Counted from the first letter of the stretch, positions 42,924-53,030 are shown. The stretch is DNA of 64,000 nt from Methanobacteriota archaeon (GCA_002718195.1 PBDU01000011.1:155927-219926), one strand, 5' to 3'. Notes: generated by a model not told the origin, from the sequence alone. Translations and numbers: made by a program.

Positions 42924-44246
42924 GTGCGTAGCGTGTGGTCCAGAAAATCAGCAATGTTAGGAAGTTTGGCAATTGCCATGTACCTTTTGGGTCTTACCTT
43001 GAGGAATTCCCAATTGGTTACAATAGCAGTTGTTATCTTTGTATTCCTGACTTGGGCTGCTCTATTTGGTGGCCACGCTGATGTTTCAGCATCTGGTCGT
43101 CGCTCTGAAGAGTGGACTGGCGAAGAGGGAGTAGCCCTCGGAAGCGTCTCAGCAATGAGAAAAATGTCAAGCGCTAGAATATTCGAAGACGGAGAATTGA
43201 ATGTTACTTTACGTATGCAGAATCATTCGGGATTAGCAAAAATCCTGGAGGTAAGAGACCGTGTACCAGAAGTTATGAGAATAAAGGAGGGATCTAACTA
43301 CATCTTGATGGAGTTGGGTCCAAGAAGAGAGACTTTCATCGAATATACTGTCGAATGTCCACTCAGAGGGTTTTACAGTCTTGGTCCTGTTGCTGTCAGG
43401 ATTCAAGACCCATTCGGCTTGTTTCACAAAGAAAAAGAGTTGCATGTCTACAACGATTTCCTAGTCTTCCCTAAGATGGAGGATTTGAAAGAAACATTTG
43501 TGAAGTCTAGAGTTCCGAAAATTTTCACTGGTGCAGTCAACATCAGACAACCAGGACCTGGTTCCGAGTTTTACTCGCTGAGAGAGTACTTCGAAGGAGA
43601 CTCCTTCAGAGCCATCAACTGGTCTGCTTATGCAAGGTCTGGTAAATTAATGGTCAATGAAAGAGAGAGAGATGCAGTAAGTGATGTCATAATTATTGTA
43701 GATTCAAGAGCCGTATCAGAAACAGGACCTGTTTCAAGAAATGCCCTTGTTTATTCAACACGTGCAGCCGCTTCTCTTGCCAAGTATTTCCTAGGAAGAA
43801 GAGATTCGGTAGGTGTCATTACTTACGGCGACGAAGTTGTTAGCGTAGACCGTGATACTGGTAAGAAACAATTGTATGTAATTCTAACAAAGTTAGCAGG
43901 AGCAGTAGCAAAAGGAAATACACCTCTCCAGGTTGTTGTTAACAGAATCATGCCTCACATAAACAAAGGTTCTCCGATAATATTCCTGTCTAATCTTGAA
44001 GATGACCCAACAATTGTCAACGCGCTTAGAGATTTCAGAGCAAGAGACTTTGATGTAACTGTTTTGAGTCCTTCTTCACTAGAATTTGAATTCGATGCGA
44101 AGAGGCTAAACAGAACTGGATATGAAGTTTTGAAGACTGAGAGAGATGTTCTAATTTCTGAACTTAGAGGTCTTGGAGTTAACATCATGGATTGGGAACC
44201 TGACATGTTGTTATCAACAGCATTAGCAGGAGCAAGAGGATTCTGA
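42924..44246 (+). CDS. DUF58 protein (VWA-like), MoxR partner
   Basis: 440 residues, GTG start. Two N-terminal membrane helices (about 10-50), a beta domain, then DUF58: GAVNIRQPGPGSEFYSLREYFEGDSFRAINW, the hallmark, followed by SDVIIIVDSRA, which begins a von Willebrand A-like fold. DUF58 proteins are the usual partners of MoxR ATPases. Twenty-eight bases after moxR and ten before the next gene, so one operon. Confidence 0.93.
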   Translation: MRSVWSRKSAMLGSLAIAMYLLGLTLRNSQLVTIAVVIFVFLTWAALFGGHADVSASGRRSEEWTGEEGVALGSVSAMRKMSSARIFEDGELNVTLRMQNHSGLAKILEVRDRVPEVMRIKEGSNYILMELGPRRETFIEYTVECPLRGFYSLGPVAVRIQDPFGLFHKEKELHVYNDFLVFPKMEDLKETFVKSRVPKIFTGAVNIRQPGPGSEFYSLREYFEGDSFRAINWSAYARSGKLMVNERERDAVSDVIIIVDSRAVSETGPVSRNALVYSTRAAASLAKYFLGRRDSVGVITYGDEVVSVDRDTGKKQLYVILTKLAGAVAKGNTPLQVVVNRIMPHINKGSPIIFLSNLEDDPTIVNALRDFRARDFDVTVLSPSSLEFEFDAKRLNRTGYEVLKTERDVLISELRGLGVNIMDWEPDMLLSTALAGARGF

Positions 44247-44256
44247 GGTGGTTTAG

Positions 44257-45180
44257 ATGGCTGTAAAAAGAGAATCAGGCGACACATCCCACCTTTACGA
44301 TGGAAAGACCGTAAGATCCAGCGCACCTTCAAGGAAGGCTTTAGCAGGCTCTGCGGGAATTGGGACGGAGATTCCGAAGGATGCAATTCCAGAAATTGAA
44401 GTTCCAAAGTTCATTGAAAGTCTACTCGGCGGTCCGATTATTCCTAAAATGAAGTTTTTGAAGCCTGATAAAATGGTCCAAAATCTACAACTTGCGGTCT
44501 ACGGAATTTTAGCCGCCCTTGGCTTCTTGACATTCATCGTATCTCCTGGAGCAGGAACAATCTGGTTTATGCTTACTGGCTCTATTGGGCTAGCATCAAT
44601 TATTCAAATCGTGGTTATCGTCGCAGCTTGTGGGCTTGGATTTTACGGAGTCTTCAAGAGAGATGGAAGATTTTTGCTGGGAAGTCAACTACTATTCATC
44701 CTAGCAATTATGAGGTTCGCTTCATCCAAGGTCTCTTTATCATTCGATCCATTCGGATTAGCAGATAATAATTTCTTACTGAGCACGCTAGTTGTCATCT
44801 ATGCAGTTTTGCTTATTATGTACATTGAACTTTCAAGTGGTGTTTTGCGTTACAGTATGCTTGACACCAGTATTCGTACTAACGAAGTATATGTGATGAA
44901 CCCTGGAAAGATTGTAGGAAAGTATCACAGGGCTCTAATTATCAATCCAGTAATCGCTTTGATTCTGGCTACATTAGTGCTGAGTGCAAACAAGATTGTT
45001 CCGGTTATTGTGAACATCTTCAACAGTGATTTAGCAGGTCAATTACGTGAATCGGTTGAATTAACCAGTGTTTATGGAGTTGCATTAGGAACTCTATTTG
45101 TTTTCCTAGTAGTCGGTGGGCTGTTCGCATTAAATCTACCAACACATATTCAGAATTGGAGAGAGTCATCCGGCGAATGA
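44257..45180 (+). CDS. Membrane protein of the MoxR/DUF58 operon
   Basis: 307 residues. The first 75 are soluble and polar (SGDTSHLYDGKTVRSSAPSR). Then there are about six to seven helices, including LQLAVYGILAALGFLTFIV, SQLLFILAIMRFA, LLSTLVVIYAVLLIMYIEL and VALGTLFVFLVVGGLFAL. No family recognised with certainty. A multi-helix protein in this place is common in haloarchaeal MoxR/DUF58 clusters. It may be the membrane base of the complex. Convergent with aroC, three bases apart. Confidence 0.8.
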   Translation: MAVKRESGDTSHLYDGKTVRSSAPSRKALAGSAGIGTEIPKDAIPEIEVPKFIESLLGGPIIPKMKFLKPDKMVQNLQLAVYGILAALGFLTFIVSPGAGTIWFMLTGSIGLASIIQIVVIVAACGLGFYGVFKRDGRFLLGSQLLFILAIMRFASSKVSLSFDPFGLADNNFLLSTLVVIYAVLLIMYIELSSGVLRYSMLDTSIRTNEVYVMNPGKIVGKYHRALIINPVIALILATLVLSANKIVPVIVNIFNSDLAGQLRESVELTSVYGVALGTLFVFLVVGGLFALNLPTHIQNWRESSGE

Positions 45181-45182
45181 AC

Positions 45183-46238
45183 TCAAATCAGGTAATCACA
45201 GATCACGAGTGTAGCCATTGCTTTAGCAACCGCAACAGCTCTTGGACCAATAACAGGGTCATGCCTACCTTTTACAACTAGTTCCTCGACTTCTCCAGTT
45301 TGTATGTTAAGGGTTGACTGAGGCTTAGCAATACTTGAGGGTGGTTTGAAAGCGATTCCAATCCTTATCGGAGACCCAGTGGTTAATCCAGCGATAATTC
45401 CATCTGGATTTTCCCCGTCTTGAACGATGTTTCCTTGCTCTTCTTTCCATCCGTTGTTGTGCTCACTTCCATGCAAATTGATTGCCTCAAATCCTTTTGA
45501 AAATTCAACCCCCCTTGCCGCTGGAATTGCCATCATCGCTGAAGCAAACATAGATTCCATTCCATCAAACCATTGCCCTCCGATAGCGATTGGCATTCCT
45601 GAAATTAGAACTTCAACTTTTGACCCGATTGAATCTTTGGACTTTCTAACCTCATCCAGTAGTTCAATCATCTTTTGACCAGCTTTTTTGTCAAAGCATC
45701 TAACATAATCAAAAATATCTTGGTCTTCTATTTCTGAGTTTTCTTGTAAAATTGGCGCTTCTACTCTACCAACTTTTGAGACTTGAGCGGTAATCTTTAC
45801 ATTATTTTGAACGAGTATTTGCTCCAAGATTGCTGCTGCTGCAACAATGCCTGCAGTTAATCTTGCACTAGAAGAGCCACCGCCGCTTAGGTCAGCATTT
45901 CCCTCTGATGCGATGTTCATTACCATATCTTGATGTCCCGGTCGAGGCTGTTTAGGTAAAAACGAGTAATCTGTTCGCTTAGCATCTTGGTTTTGAATCT
46001 GGATTAGGATTGGTTCACTTGTTGTGATGTTATTATTAACTCCAGAAAGGAACTCAACATTATCCTCTTCAGTTCTTTTACTGGCATATTTTCCCCCGGT
46101 TTTTCTCAGCCTCATTGCCGACTCTAGAGTTTGCATATTGATTTCTAGTCCAGGAGGTATGCCTGAAAGAAGGCAACCAACAGATGGGCCATGGCTGGTT
46201 CCGTAAACTGACAAAGACAGATTCTTGCCTCGAAACAT
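45183..46238 (-). CDS. aroC: Chorismate synthase
   Basis: About 351 residues from ATG 46238 (MFRGKNLSLSVYGTSHGPSVG), which has GAGGGCGG upstream; the frame opens at 46265. Landmarks are RLRKTGGKYASKRTEEDNVEF, RPGHQDMVMNIASEGNADLSGGGSSSARLTAG and RHDPVIGPRAVAVAKAMA. It converts EPSP to chorismate with reduced FMN, the end of the shikimate path. Last gene of the operon ADH synthase-DHQ synthase II-shikimate kinase-aroC. Confidence 0.95.
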   Translation of the reverse strand: MFRGKNLSLSVYGTSHGPSVGCLLSGIPPGLEINMQTLESAMRLRKTGGKYASKRTEEDNVEFLSGVNNNITTSEPILIQIQNQDAKRTDYSFLPKQPRPGHQDMVMNIASEGNADLSGGGSSSARLTAGIVAAAAILEQILVQNNVKITAQVSKVGRVEAPILQENSEIEDQDIFDYVRCFDKKAGQKMIELLDEVRKSKDSIGSKVEVLISGMPIAIGGQWFDGMESMFASAMMAIPAARGVEFSKGFEAINLHGSEHNNGWKEEQGNIVQDGENPDGIIAGLTTGSPIRIGIAFKPPSSIAKPQSTLNIQTGEVEELVVKGRHDPVIGPRAVAVAKAMATLVICDYLI

Positions 46239-46286
46239 GACCGCCCTCAATTTATCCAAACACAAGTCTGTTTTGAACTAAGCGTT

Positions 46287-47186
46287 TCACAAATCCTCAT
46301 CAACTATGCTATCATCACTTTTGAATTTAGTTTCGATTATTTCAATATCCTTGTATCTTGAGGAATACCAGTTTTTTAGTCTCTCAACCGATTGTGTGCT
46401 TACAGATGGTACTATCACAGTAATTGCAGGTCCAGAACCAGTGATTCCTGCTGCCCTTGCACCATTTACGAAGGCATCATTTGCAATTTTTCTACCCGCA
46501 AGATCTTGAGTAACCCCAACCATTGCTCTTCCATTCCAAGTAATCGCTACGCTCCATTGCCCATCCTGCAACGCTTGTAGGGCTTGAGAAAAGGCATTTT
46601 GTTGGGAAGGGAACATTTCCAAATCAGGAATATTTTCCCTTTGCTCTCTTATCAATAAAAGCACTGTCCAATCCTCAGGATTTGGTCCCGGTGATTTTAG
46701 GATTAAGCCATCCGCTGATTTCTCTGTATTGATATCGATTAATGCCCACCCGGGCTCTGCACATGCCCAACTATCGTCCTTTGATCCAGTTAGTGAAACC
46801 CCAGCAGAAATTTGAGCGCTTGCAGCAATATCTACAATTTCTGCTGTTGTTAAATCTGCATCAACTGATTGAGCTAGGGCTCTTATCGCTGCTACTGATA
46901 CTGCAGAAGATGATTTCAGCCCTCTTTTACTGGGAATTTTTGTTGCGACTGCCCAGTATAACTCCTTTTTTCCGAGTCCCTTTGGAAGTTTTCTGCCTGA
47001 AGCAACCCAAGAATCTAAGATATTATCAAGCAATGATGAGTCATCTTTCAACTCTCTTTTACTTGGCTTATCTAGAAGCCTAACCGTGCAAGATAAGTCT
47101 AATGCGATGCTAGATCCGTACCCTAATCCAGCCGCATGAAGAAGAGAACAGGCGCCATGAGAACTACCCTGTCCCAATATTCCCAT
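46287..47186 (-). CDS. aroK: Archaeal shikimate kinase (GHMP family)
   Basis: 299 residues. GHMP kinase motifs: a GLGYGSSIALDLS strand, ATP loop KRGLKSSSAVSVAAIRAL and C-terminal GITGSGPAITVIVPS. Archaea use this GHMP fold instead of the bacterial P-loop AroK. It phosphorylates shikimate at O3. Two bases separate it from the DHQ synthase II gene, and about 48 from aroC. Confidence 0.92.
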   Translation of the reverse strand: MGILGQGSSHGACSLLHAAGLGYGSSIALDLSCTVRLLDKPSKRELKDDSSLLDNILDSWVASGRKLPKGLGKKELYWAVATKIPSKRGLKSSSAVSVAAIRALAQSVDADLTTAEIVDIAASAQISAGVSLTGSKDDSWACAEPGWALIDINTEKSADGLILKSPGPNPEDWTVLLLIREQRENIPDLEMFPSQQNAFSQALQALQDGQWSVAITWNGRAMVGVTQDLAGRKIANDAFVNGARAAGITGSGPAITVIVPSVSTQSVERLKNWYSSRYKDIEIIETKFKSDDSIVDEDL

Positions 47187-47188
47187 AT

Positions 47189-48187
47189 CTAAATCTCCCG
47201 CACGCTTGAGGAGACCGATTTTCCAATATGTCTGGTTGTTTGACTTTCGTACGTGATTATTTCTGTATCACTACTCAATTCAGTAATTGAAACAGTTTTT
47301 CCTGCACTACTCACCAACCTAACGGTCTCCGCCTGCTGGATGCATGCATGATAATTATTACCATTTCTATTCGACCACTTCAATAAAATTAGAGGTCGAT
47401 GCTCAATCTTTACTCTTCCGATACTGGCAGTACGTGTTTCACCATCTAGATTAACCAAGAGAACTTTATCTCCGCTAGTTAATTCTGAAATGTATTTTGT
47501 ACTCATGTCAGCCATCATAACATACATGTTGACACTACCGGCGTTAACTCGAAAAGGTCTAGTTGGAACATATTCTGATTCTATCGTTTCTCCGTGGATT
47601 AAGCACATCGATTGCGAAGAGGAACCAACCAGCATTCCTTCTCCATTTCTAAGAAGAACCGTGAGGTCAACACATGCCCTATCGCCAGTTCCTATGGGTT
47701 CTGTTGTTTCAATTACAGATGATGATAGTTTAATTTGGTCTTTCTCGACTTGATTATGGATTTTCACCGCTTGGTGAGTTTCTCTCCTTATTGATTTGAC
47801 AATTTTACAAGCATCAATCAGCTCCTTATCAGGTGTTGTGACAAGGGCGTCTACGCCTAGTTCCAAAGCAAAACCAGCACCTTGTGCCTCTGGAATTGAG
47901 CGAATAATTGCAGCTAACTTTGTGCCTGTGTTATTGAATGCTGAAATTAAATTCTCGATTGGAATCATAGCCCAGTTATCAAAATCAACCAGTAGCCATT
48001 CAACTATTCCAGCCATTCCCATTGCTGTTTGTTGGTCATTTTCATTTTCTATAGTCATATAGGATCCGATTAGTCTTCCTTTGTCGTACAATTTTCCATT
48101 TTCTATGGTTAAATCAGTGCCAATAATGCGGTCAACTCCTTCCTGTAAGGAATAGCCAGAAATCCTAGCATCGACCCAAATTTCCAT
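47189..48187 (-). CDS. aroB': 3-dehydroquinate synthase II (archaeal AroB')
   Basis: 332 residues. Signatures are GAGFALELGVDALVTTPD, TEPIGTGDRACVDLTVLLRNGEGMLVGSSSQSM, RPFRVNAGSVNMYVMM and YLSEL-like KYISELTSGDKVLLVN. This enzyme oxidatively deaminates and cyclises the ADH-synthase product to 3-dehydroquinate, using NAD+, and replaces DAHP-based AroB in archaea. One base after its upstream neighbour, so translationally linked. Confidence 0.93.
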   Translation of the reverse strand: MEIWVDARISGYSLQEGVDRIIGTDLTIENGKLYDKGRLIGSYMTIENENDQQTAMGMAGIVEWLLVDFDNWAMIPIENLISAFNNTGTKLAAIIRSIPEAQGAGFALELGVDALVTTPDKELIDACKIVKSIRRETHQAVKIHNQVEKDQIKLSSSVIETTEPIGTGDRACVDLTVLLRNGEGMLVGSSSQSMCLIHGETIESEYVPTRPFRVNAGSVNMYVMMADMSTKYISELTSGDKVLLVNLDGETRTASIGRVKIEHRPLILLKWSNRNGNNYHACIQQAETVRLVSSAGKTVSITELSSDTEIITYESQTTRHIGKSVSSSVREI

Positions 48188-48188
48188 T

Positions 48189-48995
48189 TTACAGCCCCGC
48201 TAACTCATGAGCTTGGACAGCAGATTTATTCTCATGGACGATCAATCTCAGTGCCGTTGCAATTTTTTGAGGTGATTCATGACCGAATACTGACCTGCCC
48301 ATGCAAACCCCATTTGCTCCTAACCCAATCCCTTTTTGAACCAATTTTAGAAGTTCAAGATCGTTTGTTATTCCTGTTCCGGGAGTAATTAGAATCGGAA
48401 TTGGCACTGCTTTCCTTATCATTCTCAGGGAATCCTCATCACCTGTCCAAGAAACCTTTGCAACATCGCATCCAATCTCGAATGCAAGTCTTGCAGCATG
48501 AGCACCGCAATTAGAAGGGTCTCCATCGATGGGGTTCAGATTTTCTCCTCTAGCATAAACCATTCCAAGCAATGGAATACCGAGATTATGGCAATCCCTG
48601 CTCAACGAACCCATTCTTTCTATCATTGATGCTTCGTTAGGGCTTCCCATGTTTATCTGGGCGCTAGCACCAAATGCCCCTCTTGACAATACTTCGTCAG
48701 CACATCCAACTAGAACCTTGTTACTCACATCAGGTCCACCGTGTCGAGTTGATATTGAAAAGTGAATTACGAACGAAGTTGAGCAATTTTCTGGTTTAGT
48801 GAGGTGTGAATAGTGAGATACTAGCCCTTTTTGAGCAATAATAGCATCGACACCAGCCTCGATCAATTCTGTTATCCTCATTTCAGTATCATCAAGTCCT
48901 GAAACAGGATAATCACTGACTCCATGGTCCATCGGAATCCAAACTCCTCTGCCATTTGGAAGCAATTTATCTAACAGAGATACCTTGTCTGCCAT
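48189..48995 (-). CDS. aroA': ADH synthase (2-amino-3,7-dideoxy-D-threo-hept-6-ulosonate synthase)
   Basis: 268 residues from ATG 48995 (MADKVSLLDKLLPNGRG). DhnA-type class I aldolase: IPMDHGVSDYPVSGLDD, GIPLLGMVYARGENLN, DVAKVSWTGDEDSL with the Schiff-base Lys, and GANGVCMGRSVFGHESP. First committed enzyme of the archaeal aromatic route. It leads the operon, downstream of an HTH-10 regulator on the same strand (about 39 bases). Confidence 0.92.
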   Translation of the reverse strand: MADKVSLLDKLLPNGRGVWIPMDHGVSDYPVSGLDDTEMRITELIEAGVDAIIAQKGLVSHYSHLTKPENCSTSFVIHFSISTRHGGPDVSNKVLVGCADEVLSRGAFGASAQINMGSPNEASMIERMGSLSRDCHNLGIPLLGMVYARGENLNPIDGDPSNCGAHAARLAFEIGCDVAKVSWTGDEDSLRMIRKAVPIPILITPGTGITNDLELLKLVQKGIGLGANGVCMGRSVFGHESPQKIATALRLIVHENKSAVQAHELAGL

Positions 48996-49033
48996 GAACA
49001 AGCCAATAGATGCTCTTTCTCAACCTTTTGTTA

Positions 49034-49684
49034 CTAATCCTTCATCGAAGAAACTGCCCAATGGATTAATTTCGCTTCGGCATTTTTGAGATGTTCTTGT
49101 ACCGTTGACTTTGGCTTGTTGAGCATCTCAGCAATATCTTTCAGAGTATTCTTTCTTGGACTCTCGTAATATCCTGCTTCACTTGCGAATTGAACGACCT
49201 CAAGCTGTTTATCAGTCAGTAGTTCTGTGATTAGTTCCTTTGCTTCTCTCCTATCGCTAACTATTACTTTGGTTGGCGGGAATAAATTTCTTGCAGATTT
49301 AAGGAAACCAGACACTCCCTCTAAAGTTCCAAGAATTCTAATGTCGATGCCATCGCCGCCAAATGTGTATGGTGGTAGAATGTGTATGTTTTCGAATCTA
49401 ATTGCAGCCACTGAAAGTGGGTGAGAATTCCATACTACCAATTGTTGTATTCCACCCTTTTTCGATAGATCGGTGCTCTCTGATTCCACGGTAATGAAAC
49501 TTAATTCATCCAAATCAGTTGGTGATTTCTCGTCTGAGAAGCTTGCTCTGACAAGTTGTCTGACTCCTTCAGGTTTAACATCTAGGTGTGCTAGAACTTC
49601 GATAGTGTCACAAATTCCTGCAATTTTTGAAAATTCAGAAGCGAGGATGGATTCTTTTGACCACTTCATCCTTGCTTCTCGCAT
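49034..49684 (-). CDS. HTH-10 (bacterio-opsin activator type) transcription regulator
   Basis: 216 residues. The C-terminal 55 are an HTH-10 domain: LTDKQLEVVQFASEAGYYES, then TLKDIAEMLNKPKSTVQEHL and a short tail. The N-terminal 150 are an alpha/beta sensor region with no recognised ligand motif. This family is archaea-specific. Directly upstream of the aromatic operon and possibly co-transcribed; control of it is plausible but unproven. Confidence 0.88.
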   Translation of the reverse strand: MREARMKWSKESILASEFSKIAGICDTIEVLAHLDVKPEGVRQLVRASFSDEKSPTDLDELSFITVESESTDLSKKGGIQQLVVWNSHPLSVAAIRFENIHILPPYTFGGDGIDIRILGTLEGVSGFLKSARNLFPPTKVIVSDRREAKELITELLTDKQLEVVQFASEAGYYESPRKNTLKDIAEMLNKPKSTVQEHLKNAEAKLIHWAVSSMKD

Positions 49685-49790
49685 GAATTAAGATAAGATG
49701 CAACCCCATTAATAATTTCTTGGTTTTTTGATAATCCATTTCGTCATAACCCTTTTTAGCAAATTCAATGCCATATGAGTTGAGCATAAG

Positions 49791-50579
49791 ATGGATTTAA
49801 TCAGTTTAGAGGGGATTTCAAGATTCTACGGCGAAGGTGAAACCCTTGTCAAAGCCCTAGATGAGGTGGATTTGAAAATAGAAGAAGGTGAAATAGTGGC
49901 ATTACTGGGCCCGAGTGGTTCGGGTAAAACCACTCTGCTCAATGTTATCTCAGCACTAGATGTACCAACCGACGGAAATTACCAATTTAGAGGCCAAAAA
50001 GTTCCTCTTGGGCATGTGGAAAAGATGACAACCTTCAGGCGTGAAAATGTAGGTTATATTTTCCAATTCTTTAATCTAATTTCTGATTTAACAGCGGAAG
50101 AAAATGTCCTTCTCGTGCAACAATTGTCTGGTTTAAATGACCGAGAGAGGGCCAAGAAAATGCTCTCTTTAGTCGGATTATCTGGTCTTGAGAATAGATT
50201 CCCTGCACAGATGTCAGGAGGTCAGCGTCAGCGTGTTGCTATCGCTAGAGCACTTGCAAAAAGTCCCAGAATAATTCTTGGAGATGAACTAACTGGTAAC
50301 TTAGATTCAAAAACAAGTAGACAAGTTATGGAAGCGCTGATCGATATTGTTAGGGCAGAATCATCGACCTTGATCTACGTGACACATGATGAGAAATTAA
50401 CAAAATATGCAACTAGGGTGATTAAATTAGATTCAGGAAAGATAGTCTCTGATGAATCTGGTGAACTTGCCTCTACTATAGGTCATGCAAAGGACAGTGC
50501 GAGGAAATTAGTGAAAGAAGTCTCTAAGTTAGGGGGCTCTGTTTCATCCACAATTAACAGGATAAAGGATTCTTTTTGA
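49791..50579 (+). CDS. LolD/MacB-type ABC exporter ATPase
   Basis: 262 residues. Walker A GPSGSGKTT, Q-loop IFQFFNLISDLTAEEN, signature MSGGQRQRVAIARALA, Walker B IILGDELTGNLDS and the switch His in VTHD. The C-terminal extra 40 residues form a short helix. The ATPase drives the FtsX-like permease encoded ten bases downstream. Such pairs transmit mechanical force for lipoprotein, peptide or lipid handling rather than ordinary import. Confidence 0.95.
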   Translation: MDLISLEGISRFYGEGETLVKALDEVDLKIEEGEIVALLGPSGSGKTTLLNVISALDVPTDGNYQFRGQKVPLGHVEKMTTFRRENVGYIFQFFNLISDLTAEENVLLVQQLSGLNDRERAKKMLSLVGLSGLENRFPAQMSGGQRQRVAIARALAKSPRIILGDELTGNLDSKTSRQVMEALIDIVRAESSTLIYVTHDEKLTKYATRVIKLDSGKIVSDESGELASTIGHAKDSARKLVKEVSKLGGSVSSTINRIKDSF

Positions 50580-50588
50580 GGTGTTAGC

Positions 50589-52985
50589 ATGAGAGTCCTG
50601 CTGATCAAACGACTTTCTAGGAGTATGTGGAAAACTAAATTGCGTTTATTCACAGTTATTGCTCTAATCTCCATGTCGATATGGGCCGGAGCATCAATGA
50701 TCGAGCACACTAAGAATTTAGATCTTATTTACGAGGATTTTTATGACGAAACCAATTTAGCGGATGTTTTTGTTGATATTCCTGGAAATTTCACAGATGT
50801 TGAGACTTTGAATTCAGTTTGTGCGGATTTCTCTATTTTGTACGAACTAAACGAGTGTGATACCCAACTTGTGGTCAAGGGTACAGCAATTTTCGATGCA
50901 GAGGATGGAACTAGTTTCATCCCTTCAATTATTTACGGATTTGACCAAGCATCGGTGAGTAAATCGCTTATTGAGTCCGGTAGATATCCTTCGAACTCCC
51001 AAGAAATTACACTTGATGCACACATTTTGGGACCTGACGGACTTGATTATCAAATAAACGATATAATTTCTATTCAAACCGGAGACGGAATAAAAAATCT
51101 CACAATTGTTGGATTTGCAAACCACCCACATCATCTTTACTATGCTCCTGAGGGTTCTATTTTCCCCACATATGACGGTCTTGTTATTGCATATACTGAT
51201 GTAAATTATTTGTCTGATATTGGTAATTTTACTCAGAATTCAAGAAATCAGTTGCTGATTGACTTGAAAGAAGATATCCAATATGATCTGAGAGATACTA
51301 CGGAGAATGAAGGCGAGGAAATGAGTCTTGTAAAACAAAATTTGAGTGATATCCTAGTCGAATACGGTATCGAACAAGGCTTAGTCAACGATAGAGCAGG
51401 GATTTCTTCTGTTGAATTTTTACGCCAAGATTTGGAAGGCTCCAAAAAGTCAACGCCAATCATTGTAGGCGTGTTACTAGGAGTTGCTGGCTTTGTGATT
51501 GCTATCTCCTTAGATAGACTTGTCAAATCCCAGCAAAGAGAAATCGCAGTACTCAAGACTCTGGGAATCAGCGCAAAAGAATTGATTGAAGCCTATTTGT
51601 TGCTTCCAATAGTCTTAGGAGTTAGCGGTGGAGGTCTAGGTATTCTACTTGGAATCTCGCCATATGGTTCACAATTCATTACGGAATACTACGCATCATT
51701 TTTGAAAATCCCGATTATAGAAGTCCACCACTATCCAAAAGAACTAGCTATTCTTTTTGCATCAACTCTTGCTGTAACCTTCATTTTTGGAATTAGGCCT
51801 GCAATCAAGGCTAGTAGAATGGAGCCGCTAGATGTTATGGGTCAAGATGCTGAACGGGTCCCTCCGGCTATAATCACGAAACTCACTAATTGGATGCCAC
51901 CATCCCTTGGATTTGGGATGCGCTCCACTTTCAAGAGACCCGTTAGATTATTGATGACGTTAATTGCTCTTTCACTTTCTATGGTTATCCTTGGAGGCAT
52001 GATGATCCTAATGGCTGGATTTGATGAATTATTCACCTCATCAATTGACGAAGTTGAAAATTGGGACCTTGAGGTGACAAATTACGACCTCACTCAGATA
52101 GAGCAATGGGCAATAGACAACCAAGCTGAGTATGAATATGTTCTTAGATGGCAGGCAAGGATTGTAGATGATGAAAGAGATTTCCAGATTTTAGGGATGG
52201 ATGATATAGGAATTTCTGGAGATGAAATGCATTCTGTAAGCTTGCAAGAGGGTGAAATACCAAAGGAGGGGATGTCACCAATTCAGGTTTTGATCGATGA
52301 AGGGATGAGTGCTCAATTAGGACTCGAACCTGGTGATCAGACATCTATTGCAATCGGTGCGCAAGAATTAGAGGTTGAAGTGACAGGAATTAGTAGAGAG
52401 ATGATCAGAGTAATGACTCTACATCGGTCTGATATTACTGATTACACGTTTACAGAAGCGACCAGTATCTGGATGTCATCGCCAGATGGTTTAGTCGCAG
52501 ATGATGAACTCATTGAAGCATCATTAAGCGTTGATAGTTTAGAGGAAAGAAAACAGGTTTATGATGAGCTGCTAGAATTACAAAAACAAAACATGCAAGT
52601 GATATACTTCATTGGTGGTTTAATGGCTGTTGCTGTTTTGTTCAATACTTTACTGATTAACCTCTCAGAAAGAGACACTGAATTAGCAACTTTGCGTGTT
52701 CTAGGGGCCTCTAAATTCAAACTGGCAATCATATTAACAGTTGAGCATTCCATAATCGGTTTACTAGGAGGAATAGCAGGATTATTCGCAAGTAGAGGAA
52801 TGGCAATGGTTCTAGTTAACGAATTTTCAACATGGACGTTCCACCTCCCATTTATTGCTTCAAGAGGTACAGAACTTACGATAATCGGAATCATTTTCGG
52901 AATTTCTGCATTGATAACTCCGCTTGGAATTTATAGGTTGCATAAGATGAATTTGCTGAAAGTGGTCGCAGAACACGAGCGTTAG
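50589..52985 (+). CDS. FtsX-like permease of the MacB/LolCE family
   Basis: 798 residues, duplicated layout. Helix near 20-38, large external domain (40-285), three FtsX helices (about 290-400), a second helix near 455-480, a second external domain, and three C-terminal FtsX helices (about 675-790, RDTELATLRVLGASKFKLAI). Two ATPase-coupling helices are visible: QREIAVLKTLGISAKELIEA and the C-terminal one. Partner of the ATPase upstream. Substrate unknown. Confidence 0.92.
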   Translation: MRVLLIKRLSRSMWKTKLRLFTVIALISMSIWAGASMIEHTKNLDLIYEDFYDETNLADVFVDIPGNFTDVETLNSVCADFSILYELNECDTQLVVKGTAIFDAEDGTSFIPSIIYGFDQASVSKSLIESGRYPSNSQEITLDAHILGPDGLDYQINDIISIQTGDGIKNLTIVGFANHPHHLYYAPEGSIFPTYDGLVIAYTDVNYLSDIGNFTQNSRNQLLIDLKEDIQYDLRDTTENEGEEMSLVKQNLSDILVEYGIEQGLVNDRAGISSVEFLRQDLEGSKKSTPIIVGVLLGVAGFVIAISLDRLVKSQQREIAVLKTLGISAKELIEAYLLLPIVLGVSGGGLGILLGISPYGSQFITEYYASFLKIPIIEVHHYPKELAILFASTLAVTFIFGIRPAIKASRMEPLDVMGQDAERVPPAIITKLTNWMPPSLGFGMRSTFKRPVRLLMTLIALSLSMVILGGMMILMAGFDELFTSSIDEVENWDLEVTNYDLTQIEQWAIDNQAEYEYVLRWQARIVDDERDFQILGMDDIGISGDEMHSVSLQEGEIPKEGMSPIQVLIDEGMSAQLGLEPGDQTSIAIGAQELEVEVTGISREMIRVMTLHRSDITDYTFTEATSIWMSSPDGLVADDELIEASLSVDSLEERKQVYDELLELQKQNMQVIYFIGGLMAVAVLFNTLLINLSERDTELATLRVLGASKFKLAIILTVEHSIIGLLGGIAGLFASRGMAMVLVNEFSTWTFHLPFIASRGTELTIIGIIFGISALITPLGIYRLHKMNLLKVVAEHER

Positions 52986-53030
52986 TTATATGGACAAACG
53001 GCTTAGTGCATTAACAAGGCAGGGAACATC

